A stretch of 64,000 nt of DNA from Nipponacmea schrenckii (GCA_030562195.1 CM060203.1:2680208-2744207); one strand, 5' to 3'; positions 48,801 to 59,719 are shown, numbered from the stretch's first letter. The notes: a model not told the origin generated them from the sequence alone. Made by a program: numbers and translations.

Positions 48801-51800
48801 CTCGGGAAACTTGTCTGGTTGGCTTGCACCAAATGTGGTATTCTAGAAGGATGTTGAGATTTAATGAAAGCTGTTCAATTAAGTCCTGCAATACAATACG
48901 GAACAAGACCTGTGCTATTAGTATATACATTGTGTGAGACCTTTTCAGTTACATATCTAATGATGTGCAGTCCGGTATACACCAATAATGTCAATGAGAA
49001 CAACGTTTAATTCTTAAACTGGTAAAAGCTATCAATAAAGGTCCTGCAAAACACGTTAATGGTTAAATATCCAGTTACAGGTCTTGTATGATTTACTAAT
49101 TACAACCATGTAAAGTCGGTTACAAGGATCATCGAAGGTTAAGAAATAATAAATACAAAACAGGTGTAGCCGGTTCTAATCCAGATCTGCATTGGGCATT
49201 CATTCATCTTAAAAGGTAAAGTTTCCCCATTATCCTAGTCGACCTAGCTGTAGATCTGTACGGATAATCCAGAAAACCCCATTACCCAAGAGGTTAAGAG
49301 ACAACAGAAGTGTTTCTTTATTTTTTCAATGTCAGAAATTCAAATAAACGGCATGTTACTTTCCACTGGAATAATGTACAAATGTAACACAGTGAAGTAC
49401 GCAACGGGGAAAGTTTTACATGGCAACGACACTATTGGTCGAGTGTTTTTATTGTGTTTAATGCGCAGATCTTGATCGCGCACAACCTGTAGCCTATTGG
49501 GGCAACGTTCTTTGTCCCATTCCAGCGACTGAACGATTTTCCACTCGGTGTTACCAATATTCTGGCTCTTGTGGTTCAGTTAGAATAGTTTTCAAAGACG
49601 ACCTCGGCTTTTGCAGTACGATGGTGGTTGAAGAGGAGAGTCGTTTAGTACAAATTGATTATTACTGTATGAGGTAATAGGTGCTTGAAATTCTATTATA
49701 GAAGCTATTTCAGACCGATTAAAGATAGGTTGTCCCACATTAACAAACTAATTTGCCATTTTATGTAAACTTAGTCATCATAAGTACAGACTGCAAAAGG
49801 AAAGTATGACATAAAACTCAATTAATTTCAGAAACAATTTGCCCAGCCTAAACAAACCCACAAGGAGTAGGTTACTGACGATCCGAAATGCAAAACGAAA
49901 CCCGAATTCCGAACAGCATAATGGCAACCATTCGAGTCCGCGTATGAGGAAGTATATCTATCAATGAACAAATAGAGATCAGAAATGTCACGGTCGCCAA
50001 ATTGAGTCATTTTGATTACTTGGCAGTGTAAATGAAGGTGGTCGCTAGTCAGTTGCTAATTACAAACTCATAAGTGGTCGCATATGAAGGTGGTCTCTTT
50101 ATAAAGGTGGTCGTTTGGGCAGATATACAGTATTGAAAACTCGTAGGAGGACTTTATTGTGGTCGCTTATTGAAGGTGGTCTCTTAATAAAGGTGGTCGT
50201 TTGGGAGATATACAGTATTAAAAAATCGTAGGTGGACTTTATTGTGGTCGCTTATTGAAGGTAAATTTGGTTGTGTGGGCAGATATACAGTATTTCATAA
50301 TGAACAACGATGTCAGGTGTCTAGAATTGTAAGCATAACATCTTTCAGGCTTCATATTTAAAACTGGACGATCTTAACTGGAAACCTGTTCACAGCAAGC
50401 AATCTATTTTACGCTTCATATAGCATACAACATTAATCGACCCAGTGACATAAATAATTACCGAGTCATGTGAGAGAAATTAATGAATCGGAGGAGAAAT
50501 AGTCAGATTAAAAGATTATTCGAGAGTAAAATATAGTTTTCCGCCAGCCCCTACCCTTTTCCCAATCCTCTTGTGCCCCTAGATATGGGCCTGTGCCTTA
50601 GTAAGTACTAACCTCATTAGTATAAGTAGAACAATATAGAATAAAAGTTAATAAAGGTTAATAAGATCTTTTGATATAATAATTGAAATGTCAAAAAGAT
50701 ATTGGGATGATTTATAATTGTGTCAGGGGTTAATTAGGATAACCTCTTCAGATTGGACTAGTAGGTAACTGAACAAGTAGGACTCGAGCTGTCATCAGAT
50801 TCATAAAGATATATTTGTAATAATGGTTTATGAACTCGTTACTCGTGAGAATGGATTATATAGGATTTCTCATCCTTTTAATTTTAATTTTGGTGGATTT
50901 CAGCATTAACATTCTTACTTATACTCCAATGGACAAAACTTGCTCATTACAAACTGCGATTTAAAGGGACAATAGGTCCAAGAATGGACATAAAATTTGA
51001 AAATTTAAGCTTGACTAATAAGAGCTCTATTCATCAGTAGATATACCAGCTGCCATAAATAATATGAGAAAAAATAAATAAATATCCCAAAAAAATAAAT
51101 AAATATTCAAAAAAGTTTTGTGAGTTTTCCAGATTTTACAGAGATTCTGTTACTTTATGACACCAGGCAAGTTCACTTATGAATATATACACATATTGAC
51201 CATTCTTGAGAACTAAAATCTTATGTTCATGCTAAGACACAGTATCTCTTTAATAAACACGTATATATGAGTTAATTGTTAAAACTTTGGGTAATAGAAA
51301 GTATTTTAGGTTTATATTTATGACTTTTGATCCTTATAGGGGTAATGAAATTAATGAACTTGGGATCAACGTATTAACATCTACCTACATTTACGGCATC
51401 CATTTGAAACTGTGGTCATCATGCATTTATTCAGAGCAAATTAAACCCGTGAAATGAAATCAACTGGATTTCTATTTGGTTAATAAAATAAATAGGTTTC
51501 ACACACCCCACCATAGAAAATTGTGTTCACACTAAGAGCACTGTTGACTTGAGTAGGAAACGCAATGAAATGTTTTCCATAAAATCTGATACAGCGGTTA
51601 TTTACGCGTTTTTAGCAATAAAGAGCAGGTAACTTCATAATGGTTGGTGTAATTTATTAGTGAAACCCTACTCAGAAAATCTTCAACCTTTTTACGAAAC
51701 TTTGATTTCAATCAACCAACAGTGTTATGTAAATCAAGTGTAGGATATATTCTTTACATGCAGTCAAAGCAACCGTTTTATATGTCTAAATACACTTCTT

Positions 51801-53493
51801 CAAGTTTTATTTAATTGTTTACAAACGTTTTTGTGTCTCATAGACTAATAATGGTCGGAAAAGGCATTGCATGTTGTATATTTTCGTGACATTTTACTGT
51901 GACATTTTACTGTGACATTTTACTGTGATATTTTACTGTGATATTTTACTGTGATATTTTACTGTGATATTTTACTGTGATATTTTACTGTGAAATGATA
52001 TTTACTGTGATATTTTACTGTGATATTTTACTGTGAAATTTTACTGTGATATTTTACTGTGATATTTTACTGTGATATTTTACTGTGAAATTTTACTGTG
52101 ACATTTTATTGTAATGTTTTTTTTTTGAAACTTAGTAATAAACTTAATTATCATTTTTATATTCCAGAAACTTTAACGCCGTCTTTCTGTTTATTCAATC
52201 TTATTTCCATCTACAGAAATGTTTGTCTTGCATCCGTTGTCCTTATCGGATCAATCGTCTCTAGTTTAGATAGGACAAGGGATGTGCTATTCGAAGCAGT
52301 TATCTTTTAATATCGTTCAATGGACACAATAATTCGACCCTCATCAGTGTCAATACATTATATATACCGATATTAAGCTTAGTCAGTTATAAGCAAGACA
52401 AGTGTGAAGTGATCTAGTTGTATCTCATGGTTTTGATCACTATAGTAATGACGGGTGGCGCGCTCAAAAGCAAATTTTGCTTACTCTTTTCGAAACACCT
52501 GTGATACTTTTCAATTGAGGAGTCGACTACCTTAGTGCTTTTACTTCCAATTTTGCCATTCCTTGGACAAGACTTTTGATTGATGGAATTGTCTTGTTTG
52601 TACAGATTTATAGTACGGTGCAATAAAGCCATAAATGGCGAATTTCAATTATTCACATCTTTTCTAGATACAAAGAGTGTCGACGAAAGAATATTTTAAG
52701 AATTCAGTTAACAAGATTAATGGCAATCTTTAATATAACTCCCCTGAGACCCCAACACAAGGCCGTGGTAGATTTATTCAAACTCGTATTCGTTAAAATT
52801 CGACGATAAATAGAAAAAGACAAGGTGTTACGAATTGATCCAAATCTTAAAGGGAATGAATCCAGTAGTAGTGCTATGTTTTTGAATATTTTTATATCAG
52901 TTGTTTAGCGTTTAGTCTGATATTACTATGTGTTTGTTATATTGTCAATGAATTTTTAGTTCAAACAAAATGTTTTCCAAATTTCTGGTTTCTCTGGTTC
53001 GTTTTGGTTCCTCTTGTTCAGGCCTGAGGCTAAAAAGTCCCTTTTGAGACTTTTTCTGGGTTTTACAATTGTCAATTTATTATATACAAATTGGAATATT
53101 CACCTAGAAAGAGACCCAGCATGTAGAACCGAGGGGAATTTTCGGCCAAGATTTTGAAATAGGAAGTGCTTAATGTTCAAAATAATTTGAATCTACATGA
53201 CCGCAGAGCTTTCTACGACAGCACTGTTTGGAGTTGGTTGAATAAGTGATTTTCCAATTCACGTAAATTGGTAATACTCTGATATAAACAACGGTGTGAA
53301 GGCAGGTAATCACTCTTAAAGACTTCAAGATTTTTTGAGAAAAAAAAAGGTTGTAACCTACCTGTAAAAACTCGATATAAGGAGGAGGTTCTGTAGAGTT
53401 GGTCGCAGACGTAACCGTTTCTGCTATGAAGATATCGGATTCGTTGGCGTATCGCCGATGCAAGTGATGATAAGAATAGTTCGGTATATCCAT
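33572..53493 (-). CDS. CCAPR: CCAP-receptor-like class A GPCR (9 exons, complete)
   Basis: The join on the minus strand is 53493-53362, 46502-46364, 43939-43836, 43266-43173, 42843-42701, 41849-41690, 38086-37970, 35854-35680 and 33824-33572. All phases match, giving 438 residues and a stop. Seven TM segments are visible, with class A landmarks: GN in TM1, LAVAD in TM2, Cys before TM3, Cys in EL2 (GPHC), CWSPY in TM6 and NPIIY in TM7. The strings RPMNFSGSW and [17 protein letters not shown] match what I recall of crustacean cardioactive peptide receptors and vertebrate NPS receptors, which are sister groups. Such receptors sit in the plasma membrane, bind a small amidated or cyclic neuropeptide and signal through G proteins. 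The DRY motif reads DRL. The ligand is inferred, not shown. Confidence 0.9.
33830..34671. other. GPCR intron 8, unique part
   Basis: AT-rich intron; nothing recognised. Confidence 0.5.
34672..35637. repeat. 127-bp tandem array, about 7-8 copies, in GPCR intron 8
   Basis: Each clean copy starts 'gtccaactgatgaatatata' and ends 'catggtacctggtaa'. Starts fall at 34672, 34799, 34925, 35052, 35464 and 35592. The unit matches dispersed family D elements. Copies between about 35090 and 35450 are shortened and littered with small deletions. The array ends about 40 bp downstream of the exon 8 donor. Confidence 0.88.
35680..35854 (-). CDS. CCAPR: CCAPR-like GPCR exon 8 (TM6, TM7)
   Basis: 175 nt entering in phase 1 and leaving in phase 2. 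It reads [19 protein letters not shown], an EL3 loop, then [17 protein letters not shown] and GIFSTRIC. This contains the CWxP toggle and NPxxY motifs and the segment most diagnostic for CCAP/NPS receptors. Splice sites are 'ttccag' and TAG|GTATGT. Confidence 0.95.
35860..37490. other. GPCR intron 7
   Basis: Holds two SINE copies in opposite orientation (36315-36535 and 37493-37768). Otherwise AT-rich, with nothing recognised. Confidence 0.55.
36315..36535 (+). mobile_element. SINE, headless copy
   Basis: It begins at 'tcttgatcggtgtgtgaaag' and shares the body ('ccagtccacccagctgtaaa', 'gatcaatgccaagaggttt', 'ggaccagctggtagaaagga') and 3' end ('tatagttgtttctatc') with the copy at 37493-37768. 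The tRNA-like head is missing. The body is reminiscent of the conserved central domain of mollusc SINEs (from memory). Confidence 0.75.
37493..37768 (-). mobile_element. tRNA-derived SINE, near full length
   Basis: On the minus strand the head is 'ggttctatagcacagcggtt' (A-box-like), then 'acgccatgacgtgagctcta' (approaching a B-box-like site). The shared body and a (ttct)n-type tail follow. The head string is the one amplified at 9355-10135. Confidence 0.78.
37970..38086 (-). CDS. CCAPR: CCAPR-like GPCR exon 7 (IL3, start of TM6)
   Basis: 117 nt entering in phase 1 and leaving in phase 1. Cys/Ser-rich IL3 ([18 protein letters not shown]), then [20 protein letters not shown], the IL3/TM6 border typical of CCAP receptors. 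Splice sites are 'ttgtag' and TTAG|GTAAGC. Confidence 0.93.
38087..39117. other. GPCR intron 6, left part
   Basis: No gene or repeat recognised. Confidence 0.5.
39118..40135. repeat. 21-bp minisatellite, about 48 copies, in GPCR intron 6
   Basis: The unit is close to 'gatactcgagatactggacc' plus one base, with frequent variants and some 20-bp copies. The many CTCGAG sites are internal palindromes. An open frame on the gene strand (39535-40146) follows the 7-residue period VSRVSGP, but 20-bp copies shift the frame and no splice sites support coding. Confidence 0.92.
40140..41629. other. GPCR intron 6, right part
   Basis: AT-rich. Bases 41160-41290 hold a small set of inverted 'aattcaaaatt' and 'tcacc.aggtg' motifs. 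No coding signal. Confidence 0.45.
41690..41849 (-). CDS. CCAPR: CCAPR-like GPCR exon 6 (TM5, IL3)
   Basis: 160 nt entering in phase 0 and leaving in phase 1. TM5 is [20 protein letters not shown], followed by [14 protein letters not shown] and a basic, Ser-rich IL3 ([13 protein letters not shown]). The donor GAAG|GTAAGG is followed within about 10 bp by a family D repeat fragment (41630-41685). Confidence 0.92.
42701..42843 (-). CDS. CCAPR: CCAPR-like GPCR exon 5 (TM4, EL2)
   Basis: 143 nt entering in phase 1 and leaving in phase 0. [20 protein letters not shown] (TM4), then [20 protein letters not shown] with the EL2 cysteine that pairs with TM3, ending EPWQWQ. Splice sites are 'ttccag' and CAG|GTAAGT. 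Confidence 0.93.
43173..43266 (-). CDS. CCAPR: CCAPR-like GPCR exon 4 (TM3, DRL motif)
   Basis: 94 nt entering in phase 0 and leaving in phase 1. [20 protein letters not shown], then [11 protein letters not shown], continuing to Trp across the junction. The E/DRY motif is DRL here: the codon is TTA, within 'gacagattagatgcc' on the gene strand. Splice sites are 'tttcag' and AGTT|GTAAGT. Confidence 0.93.
43836..43939 (-). CDS. CCAPR: CCAPR-like GPCR exon 3 (TM2, EL1, start of TM3)
   Basis: 104 nt entering in phase 1 and leaving in phase 0. It completes LAVAD across the junction, then [20 protein letters not shown], and the TM3 entry [14 protein letters not shown] with the conserved cysteine. 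Splice sites are 'ttgcag' and AGA|GTAAGT. Confidence 0.92.
43940..45420. other. GPCR intron 2, left part
   Basis: AT-rich. Contains a family B LINE tail (44195-44255, minus: 'gtcagaattgggtcca', 'catggtcctgtcttacattc'). Nothing else recognised. Confidence 0.5.
45421..46310. repeat. 31-bp minisatellite split by an L2-like LINE fragment, GPCR intron 2
   Basis: The unit 'gggaacatatttataatgat' plus 'gtttatatata' occurs at 45421-45590 and again at 45950-46310, with the LINE fragment between the two blocks. Unit variants (ggatac/ggaac/agaac) differ between the left and right blocks. Confidence 0.88.
45596..45935 (+). mobile_element. L2/CR1-like LINE 3' fragment
   Basis: The plus strand encodes [20 protein letters not shown], then [15 protein letters not shown] and [13 protein letters not shown], a reverse-transcriptase C-terminus. 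It continues into a short 3' end with 'tggtgcgctatataaatt' and (att)n, the usual L2-type tail. It is 5'-truncated, inserted in the minisatellite, and has stops after the last conserved residues. Confidence 0.8.
46364..46502 (-). CDS. CCAPR: CCAPR-like GPCR exon 2 (TM1)
   Basis: 139 nt entering in phase 0 and leaving in phase 1. [20 protein letters not shown] with the TM1 Asn, then [19 protein letters not shown] and IMHLAVA. The RMN.FIMHLA string is typical of the family. Splice sites are 'taacag' and GCAG|GTAGGT. Confidence 0.93.
46510..50029. other. GPCR intron 1, left part
   Basis: Contains a family D fragment (46535-46665), a family B LINE tail (46935-47030, minus), partial SINE matter near 48530-48600, and a SINE copy at 49163-49330. 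No exon recognised. Confidence 0.5.
49163..49330 (+). mobile_element. SINE, diverged copy
   Basis: It follows the order of the 37493 element: 'gtcgacctagctgtagatct', 'ggataatccagaaaacccc', 'cccaagaggttaagag'. It ends in 'tgtttctttatttttt'. The head is reduced to 'ggttctaatccagatc', a B-box-like string. Confidence 0.6.
50030..50300. repeat. About 92-bp tandem repeat, 2.5 copies
   Basis: Repeated strings are 'aaaggtggtcgtttggg', 'gatatacagtatt' and 'ggactttattgtggtcgctt'. Confidence 0.8.
50965..51254. mobile_element. Family D dispersed element, near full length
   Basis: The left end is 'gggacaataggtccaagaat'. The right end contains 'accattcttgagaactaaaa' and 'gttcatgctaagacacagta'. The right half matches 41630-41685 and, inverted, 46535-46600. 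Its interior resembles the 127-bp array unit. Non-coding. Confidence 0.6.
51888..52118. repeat. 13-bp minisatellite, about 17 copies, in GPCR intron 1
   Basis: The unit is 'tgatattttactg', with cat/gat/aat variants at one position and one 'aaatgat' interruption near 51993. Confidence 0.92.
52120..53361. other. GPCR intron 1, right part
   Basis: AT-rich; no recognised gene or repeat. Confidence 0.5.
53362..53493 (-). CDS. CCAPR: CCAPR-like GPCR exon 1 (extracellular N-terminus)
   Basis: 44 codons, phase 0 end. It starts [20 protein letters not shown] and ends PPPYIEFLQ, with three N-glycosylation sequons (NYS, NES, NST) and no signal peptide, as expected for a class A receptor N-terminus. 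The donor CAG|GTAGGT joins to the exon 2 acceptor in frame. An additional untranslated upstream exon is possible. Confidence 0.85.
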
Positions 53494-53499
53494 ATTGTG

Positions 53500-54795
53500 A
53501 TGTGTTAACTACGATGTCTGCCCATTAATATACAATTCTTTTACACCATGACCTGTTCCAAATATTTTCAGAGACTTCTAGAATCACATGATAATCTGTT
53601 ATCTGATGCTATCAACGTCCTGAAACGATAAAAGGTTCCATAAGATAAACAATTACAACGATTAATACTCATTGATGAACGTTACACTGAAGGCTCTATC
53701 TCCAAGCACGACGGCATGAGTAAAAACACATTACCATAGTTGAATGAAATGCAACGGAGAATTGGATCCCAAAACCTGATGAGAATAGCTGAAATTATAC
53801 TAAACCAAACTGACTCGACCAAGAAAATATATCATATATTCCTTCTCTTCACGACATAAACATCATTTTTTACATTGAACCCAGAAGATAAATATGTCAA
53901 TACAGTAACAAGGAATATCCACTGTTAAATATTGTAGAGCTCAACTATATCTTATCACAAGAAATAAACCAAGTACAAACGATACAATCCGAACCGCAAA
54001 ACAAAATCCGGAATACAAAAGAACGTAAGACAAAAAAATAGGTAGCTGCTAAGGAATTGTCCACATGAAGAATTATATCAATCATAAATAAACCAAGTAT
54101 TAACCCTAAGAACCCCAAAACAAAATCTAAAATAAAAAACATAAGACGAAACATAGGTAGTAGTAGCTAATGATCTTTTCGCACTTGACGGCAAATTTAA
54201 ACAATTTCTAGAAGAACGTTAAAAAGGCAGTATCTATTAAAGTTCATCTGTAGCAGCTGAACAAGGCTGTATTTATTGCACTAATGCCCACAGTCTGTTT
54301 GTTAAGCATATTCTATCTAAGGACGTCGACAGATAATACCAATGTCAAGCTGTATCCGTGGATGTCAGATCAATCTTCAAGTTATAAGGTAATTATGTAA
54401 GACAAGACATCAATAATATCGGTTTTAGACGAGGAACTTAAAAATAAAAATATATATCGGAAGGAATTTCGCTCAGCTGGTCTATATAATCGTCTAATTT
54501 CAGACAGTTTAGGTTTCAATGGCGGCTCTTCTCGAGAGAGTTTCTTATACGGTGGTCAAGACTTTCTCGTTATACCTCGAATCTGGTGAAGGGTACCTTT
54601 GACATTTTCCATTCCAATATTTTAATGATCGGATAGCCCTTTTCTCTCTTTTTATCAACAAGTAAGCTCATATTTTCTACGTGAAGATTTCCCGCAATCG
54701 CTTGAGTAAAGACTTTCCTAACATTCAGAATCCACAAAGAGAGTGACAGTGAAAAGACTATGAAAACCATGGGCATTTGTAAACGCGCGAGGAAA
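53500..54795. other. Region upstream of the GPCR gene
   Basis: Holds two tandem pieces of a dispersed repeat (about 53965-54170; 'aatccgaaccgcaaaacaaa'), with relatives at 49870-49960 and 60440-60540. The promoter was not identified. Confidence 0.45.
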
Positions 54796-54799
54796 TGGA

Positions 54800-55100
54800 A
54801 TTGAGGACACTTACTAGTAACTCGCACAAATAAATGGCGGACACTAACCTAGCACGAGTAAATAGAGGACACTTAACTCTCGCAAGTAAATTGCGGACAC
54901 TGAACTCGAACGAGTAAATTGCGGACACTACATCGCACGAGTTAAATGCGGACAATAAACTCGTAGGTAAAAAGCGGACACTAAACTCGCACAAGAAAAT
55001 TGTGGACAGTAAAATCGCACAAGTAAAATGCGCACACTACATCGCACAAGTAAAATGTGCACACTACATCGCATGAGTAAATTGCGGAAACTAACCTCTT
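54800..55100. repeat. Degenerate about 28-bp tandem repeat
   Basis: Variants of 'actcgcacgagtaaattgcg' followed by 'gacacta' occur about ten times with substitutions and small indels. It lies about 1.3 kb upstream of the GPCR start. Confidence 0.8.
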
Positions 55101-56353
55101 ACACTTGACGTAGTTGACTAAACCTGCACGAGACAACTATGAATTGGAAGTGCCGCCTCGACACAGTATCTGATATCTGTCCATTAATCTGATGATTTAC
55201 TCTCAGTCGAATGCAATGATTTTTTTTATATAGACTCGGGGATTTCTAATTCCCATTTGTCTTTCAACATTTACTGGCGCTGTCTCATTATACCAGTCAT
55301 TTTGTTCGACGGAATAGCTTTATATGGACTGATTTCAAACAGTTTGTGTAATGAAGCAGCATGGACTCGATGGAAGGATTACTGCTATATCTGTCATGAT
55401 TCTGTCAACTTCATTGCGTCTGTCTTGACTTAACTTTACTCATTAAATCATATTCGTATCAAAATAAGTTGATTTCCTTAACAGGAAGGATCGGCTGGCT
55501 ATTAAAATACGGATATGTCAGTAATTGGTTGAAACCTAGCCTTTCTAGAACCCAGCCAGGCAGTCGCGTTAGGGCAACATGAGACAGCCTCTAATTATAT
55601 GACGCACTCTCTGCGAGTGCTTTTCCCCTTTTTATAGCATAATTGAGCACACTAAATCTCCTAGAGAGGACTCCTTAGAAATTGATATTTCACCGTAGCA
55701 TCTCGTGTATCAACTAACCGTAGACAACGCTGATCGTTTGTAAGTGGGAAAGAATAGAAGCAGTAATAAGCGAACATTAAGCCTGTTAATTGAATCATCG
55801 AAGACAATTTCTTGTAAAAGCTTCTCCATTTCATTTGATTTCTGCCTTGTTACATTCAATGAGTGTTTTATTGATTCACATATTTCCTGAGGCGCAATTT
55901 TCCTTCTTAAGCTGTTAGTGTCTACTCTTGTCTACGTGATGCTTTTTTTCAATTTCGGAAATTTGTCAATTCTCATCGGAAGCAGTAGTAACCTACAGTT
56001 GAGGTAATAAAATACATCATACGTTAGTCTGAACTATTTATTTTTTTAAAAATCGATCAATATGAAGAAATACATAGAAATAGGATTGCAAGTTTTTACC
56101 ATGTAAGCAGTAACATCTCCTCTATTAAAATTTCATAAACAGACATTTAAACTCAAATCAATTTCAAATCAAATACTAAAAAAACGTACTATAAATGGGA
56201 AATAAGGAGGAAGATAAAATTCGAATCGAAAATTTAGAAGAGTCATAAAAAAGGAAGCTGTCCAGTTGCCCGTTTTATCCTTGTCTTTTTTATAATGTTT
56301 TTTTTTTATAATGTTACAGAAGTCTAGTAGAAACAGCGTGGTTTCACAGCAAG
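55101..56353. other. Intergenic region
   Basis: Nothing recognised apart from AT-rich unique sequence. Confidence 0.45.
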
Positions 56354-56357
56354 TTAA

Positions 56358-56851
56358 ATAGGCCCAGGCTTGATTTTTAGGGGTCGTTTTGGGCCTTTGT
56401 TACATTTAAACAGTCCTCAGAAATATTCAAGCTCTGAGAAAATCGCAAAATACCTTGAAATATGCCTCAAACAAAAAATTTCACTTTTCATTTTTTTTTG
56501 TCCGTGCTGTACGCGGCTGGTCTCCAGTCAGTCTGAAAATTGTGTGTCCTGTTGACAAAGTCTACAATTGAAAAATGCGTTGTAGTCTGTTTATATAGAT
56601 GACCGCTATTGCACGACGGGAAGAATAACTCTTTGATTACCAAGACGAACCGTTTTCCAATATGGCGGGACGTTCGTAATTTCTTAAGTCATTATGATTT
56701 TTCAAACACGGATAATTATGGATACACATGGATTTGAAGGCTCAAATTTCAAAGGTAAGCTCTGTAGACTATTTCTGATTAGCTAACCAAAAGATTTCAT
56801 GTGTTTGAGGCTGTCGGATGATTGTCCGAAACAAATAAAGCCTGGGCCGCT
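56358..56851 (+). mobile_element. TTAA-flanked MITE, copy 2
   Basis: 494 bp, near-identical to 22193-22683, with the same inverted ends (start ATAGGCCCAGGCTT) and TTAA on both sides (56354-56357 and 56852-56855). The close match suggests recent activity of the family. Confidence 0.87.
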
Positions 56852-56859
56852 TTAACGAT

Positions 56860-57072
56860 AAATCAGATCGTACAGCAGACCAATTCTAAACGTTGTACTA
56901 CTGTCTATGATGTTTATCGTACGCGGCGCTGATCAGATCGTACAGCAGACCAATTCTAAACGTTGTACTACTGTCTATGATGTTTATCGTACGCGGCGCT
57001 GATCAGATCGTACAGCAGACCAATTCTAATCGCTGTACTACTGTCTATGATGTTTACTGAACGCGGCTCTGA
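56860..57072. repeat. 70-bp tandem repeat, three copies
   Basis: The unit runs from 'gatcagatcgtacagcagac' to 'tttatcgtacgcggcgct', with starts near 56861, 56931 and 57001. It begins within 10 bp of the right TTAA of MITE copy 2. The third copy is the most diverged. Confidence 0.9.
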
Positions 57073-59709
57073 TCCTCTATTGAAGATGTTAAATATTGAA
57101 TAGATACTCTTAATCCTACTTATCACATTAATTACGTTTCGTGAGACACTTAGAAAACCGCGTCCTGACCAACAATTAAATTTACTGTCAATCTCCACAC
57201 CGTCTATCCTCGACAAGCAATTATCCTTACTAAAGAACCAATTACATGTTTTAAAGTGGAAGTAAGAACATGTTCTTCATGTACAGGCCCGTAACTACAT
57301 CTCGAATACCCCCACCCTACCCAAACCCACCCCCTAAAACATTCTGACCATAAACCAATTACAGCAACTCAATGCATACCCTATTATCACTCCCGATGTA
57401 GCACTTATACCCAGAAAGAAAAAGATTATCAGAAGCTTGAATGAAGCTATATAGGATATTTCTCCATATAGATCTCATCGTAAAAATATTATTCCATGCT
57501 TAATTGTTCAATTAGTAATTATGCTTCTCAGTTAGTAACGTTTTTACCATCGACTAAAGACACAACTAACACAATACTTATCTCGTTTGATAATGACTAT
57601 AGTTGAATACTAACTCGTATATTAAAAGCAGTTTTTGTGTAATTAGTATTGTTCTTTTTTATATAATCAAGAATGTGTACAGTGACTATTTTCAATCATG
57701 TTGGCAATTATTTTCCATGAGATAAGAATTAGTTTGATAGTTTTATATATAAAATAAATACACTTTCCTTCCAGAAATTGCATGAGAAAGTATATTTTAA
57801 ACTTCACCACCCCCCCCCCCCTCTCTTTCCCCTCTATAGCAGTGACATCCGCAATCAATCAGAAATTCTATGATTTACTGTGTGTATTAGCCAAAGTTGT
57901 ACTAAATGTCTAGTTTTTTCCACTGATTTGAAATGTTTGACAAAATGTGATTAAGAAACCGAAGTAATTGCCCAGGCCGAATTCAGTTAAACCCTTTAGA
58001 TCCTCACAGCAGTCTTAGACGTATTCCCTTGGTCATGGTAACCAATTAGACAGCCAGACAATCGGATCGTTGTATTTTTCTACAACCTAAAGAAGGGTAT
58101 TAGTTCAACCATTGATCAAGAATTGTCTTTCTAAGTAGCTTAGAACAACATATGATAGATGAAAGTAAGCATTAGAATCAACAGGTCAGGGGCAGAAAAG
58201 AGAGCTACTGAATTGTCAGTATAGAGGGGTAACCGAATCGTTAATTGCACACAGGCAATTCGTTCCCAGTGTTAAGTAAGAAGGTAATTTGAAAGGGGGG
58301 GGGTGACGGGGGGTTTGTTCCATACAAACATAATAAGAATGATCAAAAAGTGTAAGTGCCAATACTCATCACTTTGCGAAATGTACATAAACCAATGGAA
58401 ATACACTTATAAAACAAAGTTCTGGTAACTATTTGATGTGTTGTTAAAATGAACAGTAATTGTGAGTTGTTTTATCATAAACCAAGCACCTGCTATCCAA
58501 TAATTCCACGTTTTATTAAAGATAATTTGTTTACGAACAGAGTCAACAGTTGGTCTTTTATATGACCAATAATCATCATCATGGAGTAGAATTTGACAGA
58601 ATAATGGTTTTTAAAAAGGAAGACATCAAAGGTTTGTTGGAACAATTTAGATTAACCTTGAATCTTGATTGATGGACGAAGCGGTTCCGACATTTATATT
58701 GGTCATAAAAACCTTGAAACGTTCAGGTCCTGATATGATGGTGTTCATAGCATGACAGAATTAAGCAACTTACGAGGCTATTATCTGTAAACTGTTGGTC
58801 GAAATAAGTGTGAAGATAAATTTCTGACTTTGTAACTTAAAGGTACCATGTGTTGCATTTTGAAATGAAACGTTCAGTGTTGTATTTTTATTTAATAGAA
58901 AGGGTTTTAATATTATCTCTATCAAAACTTGGTCCCACTTTTTAAAATATTCTAGATTTATTATAGGTACCGACCTTAAATTGGCTACGATTCTCACATA
59001 ATTGTAGTTTATGAAAGCTAAATGGCTTTGAAATAATTTTAACGTTTATTAATTGCCAGTAGATGTGATACGTTTAATGATAATGTCAAAATTTATCTAA
59101 CAGACCATACAATTGTTGGTAATGTGGTACCTTAAGTAAATCATTCATGGTAATTATTTTCCCATTCAAATTGTGTCAGTGTGCATAAAGTTTGTGATAT
59201 TGCTTCGAATTAATAGATTACTTAACAAATTGCTAGCTTCTGTGACACATGAAGTGTCTTCATTCATTTATTAGCTTTTATCAGAACATGTAAATTCACG
59301 CATCAATTTCTTTATTATTAACGTCTATAAGTTTAGTTTTATAATTCTCATCTTCTTAGAAATGCTAGATGACCAAGAGACCAGAAAAGCCTTTTACAAT
59401 AATTTATAGACTACTATATTGGATCAAATGGTTGCGATCTGTGAACAGCCTAATGTTTTTTAAGTCACTGAAGAACGACAATGGGAAATTGTTATACTTA
59501 TTTTCAATATCTATACTGCCGTGAAATAACTATATTTGTTCGTGTTTAGCTCCATAAACCTCACTTTGAAACAGACAGTGCTTCTATACACAATACATAA
59601 ATAAATAAAAAGGTGACTGTAACATGGTGCAAGAAAAAACACATTGTATTATTACAAAGTTCGTTAGATTATTGTCGCGTGTGGCTACCCCTAGTTATCT
59701 GACTAGCAA
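57073..59709. other. Intergenic region
   Basis: No gene or clear repeat recognised. Homopolymer tracts of C (57809) and G (58297) are present. Confidence 0.45.
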
Positions 59710-59719
59710 TCACTCGTAT

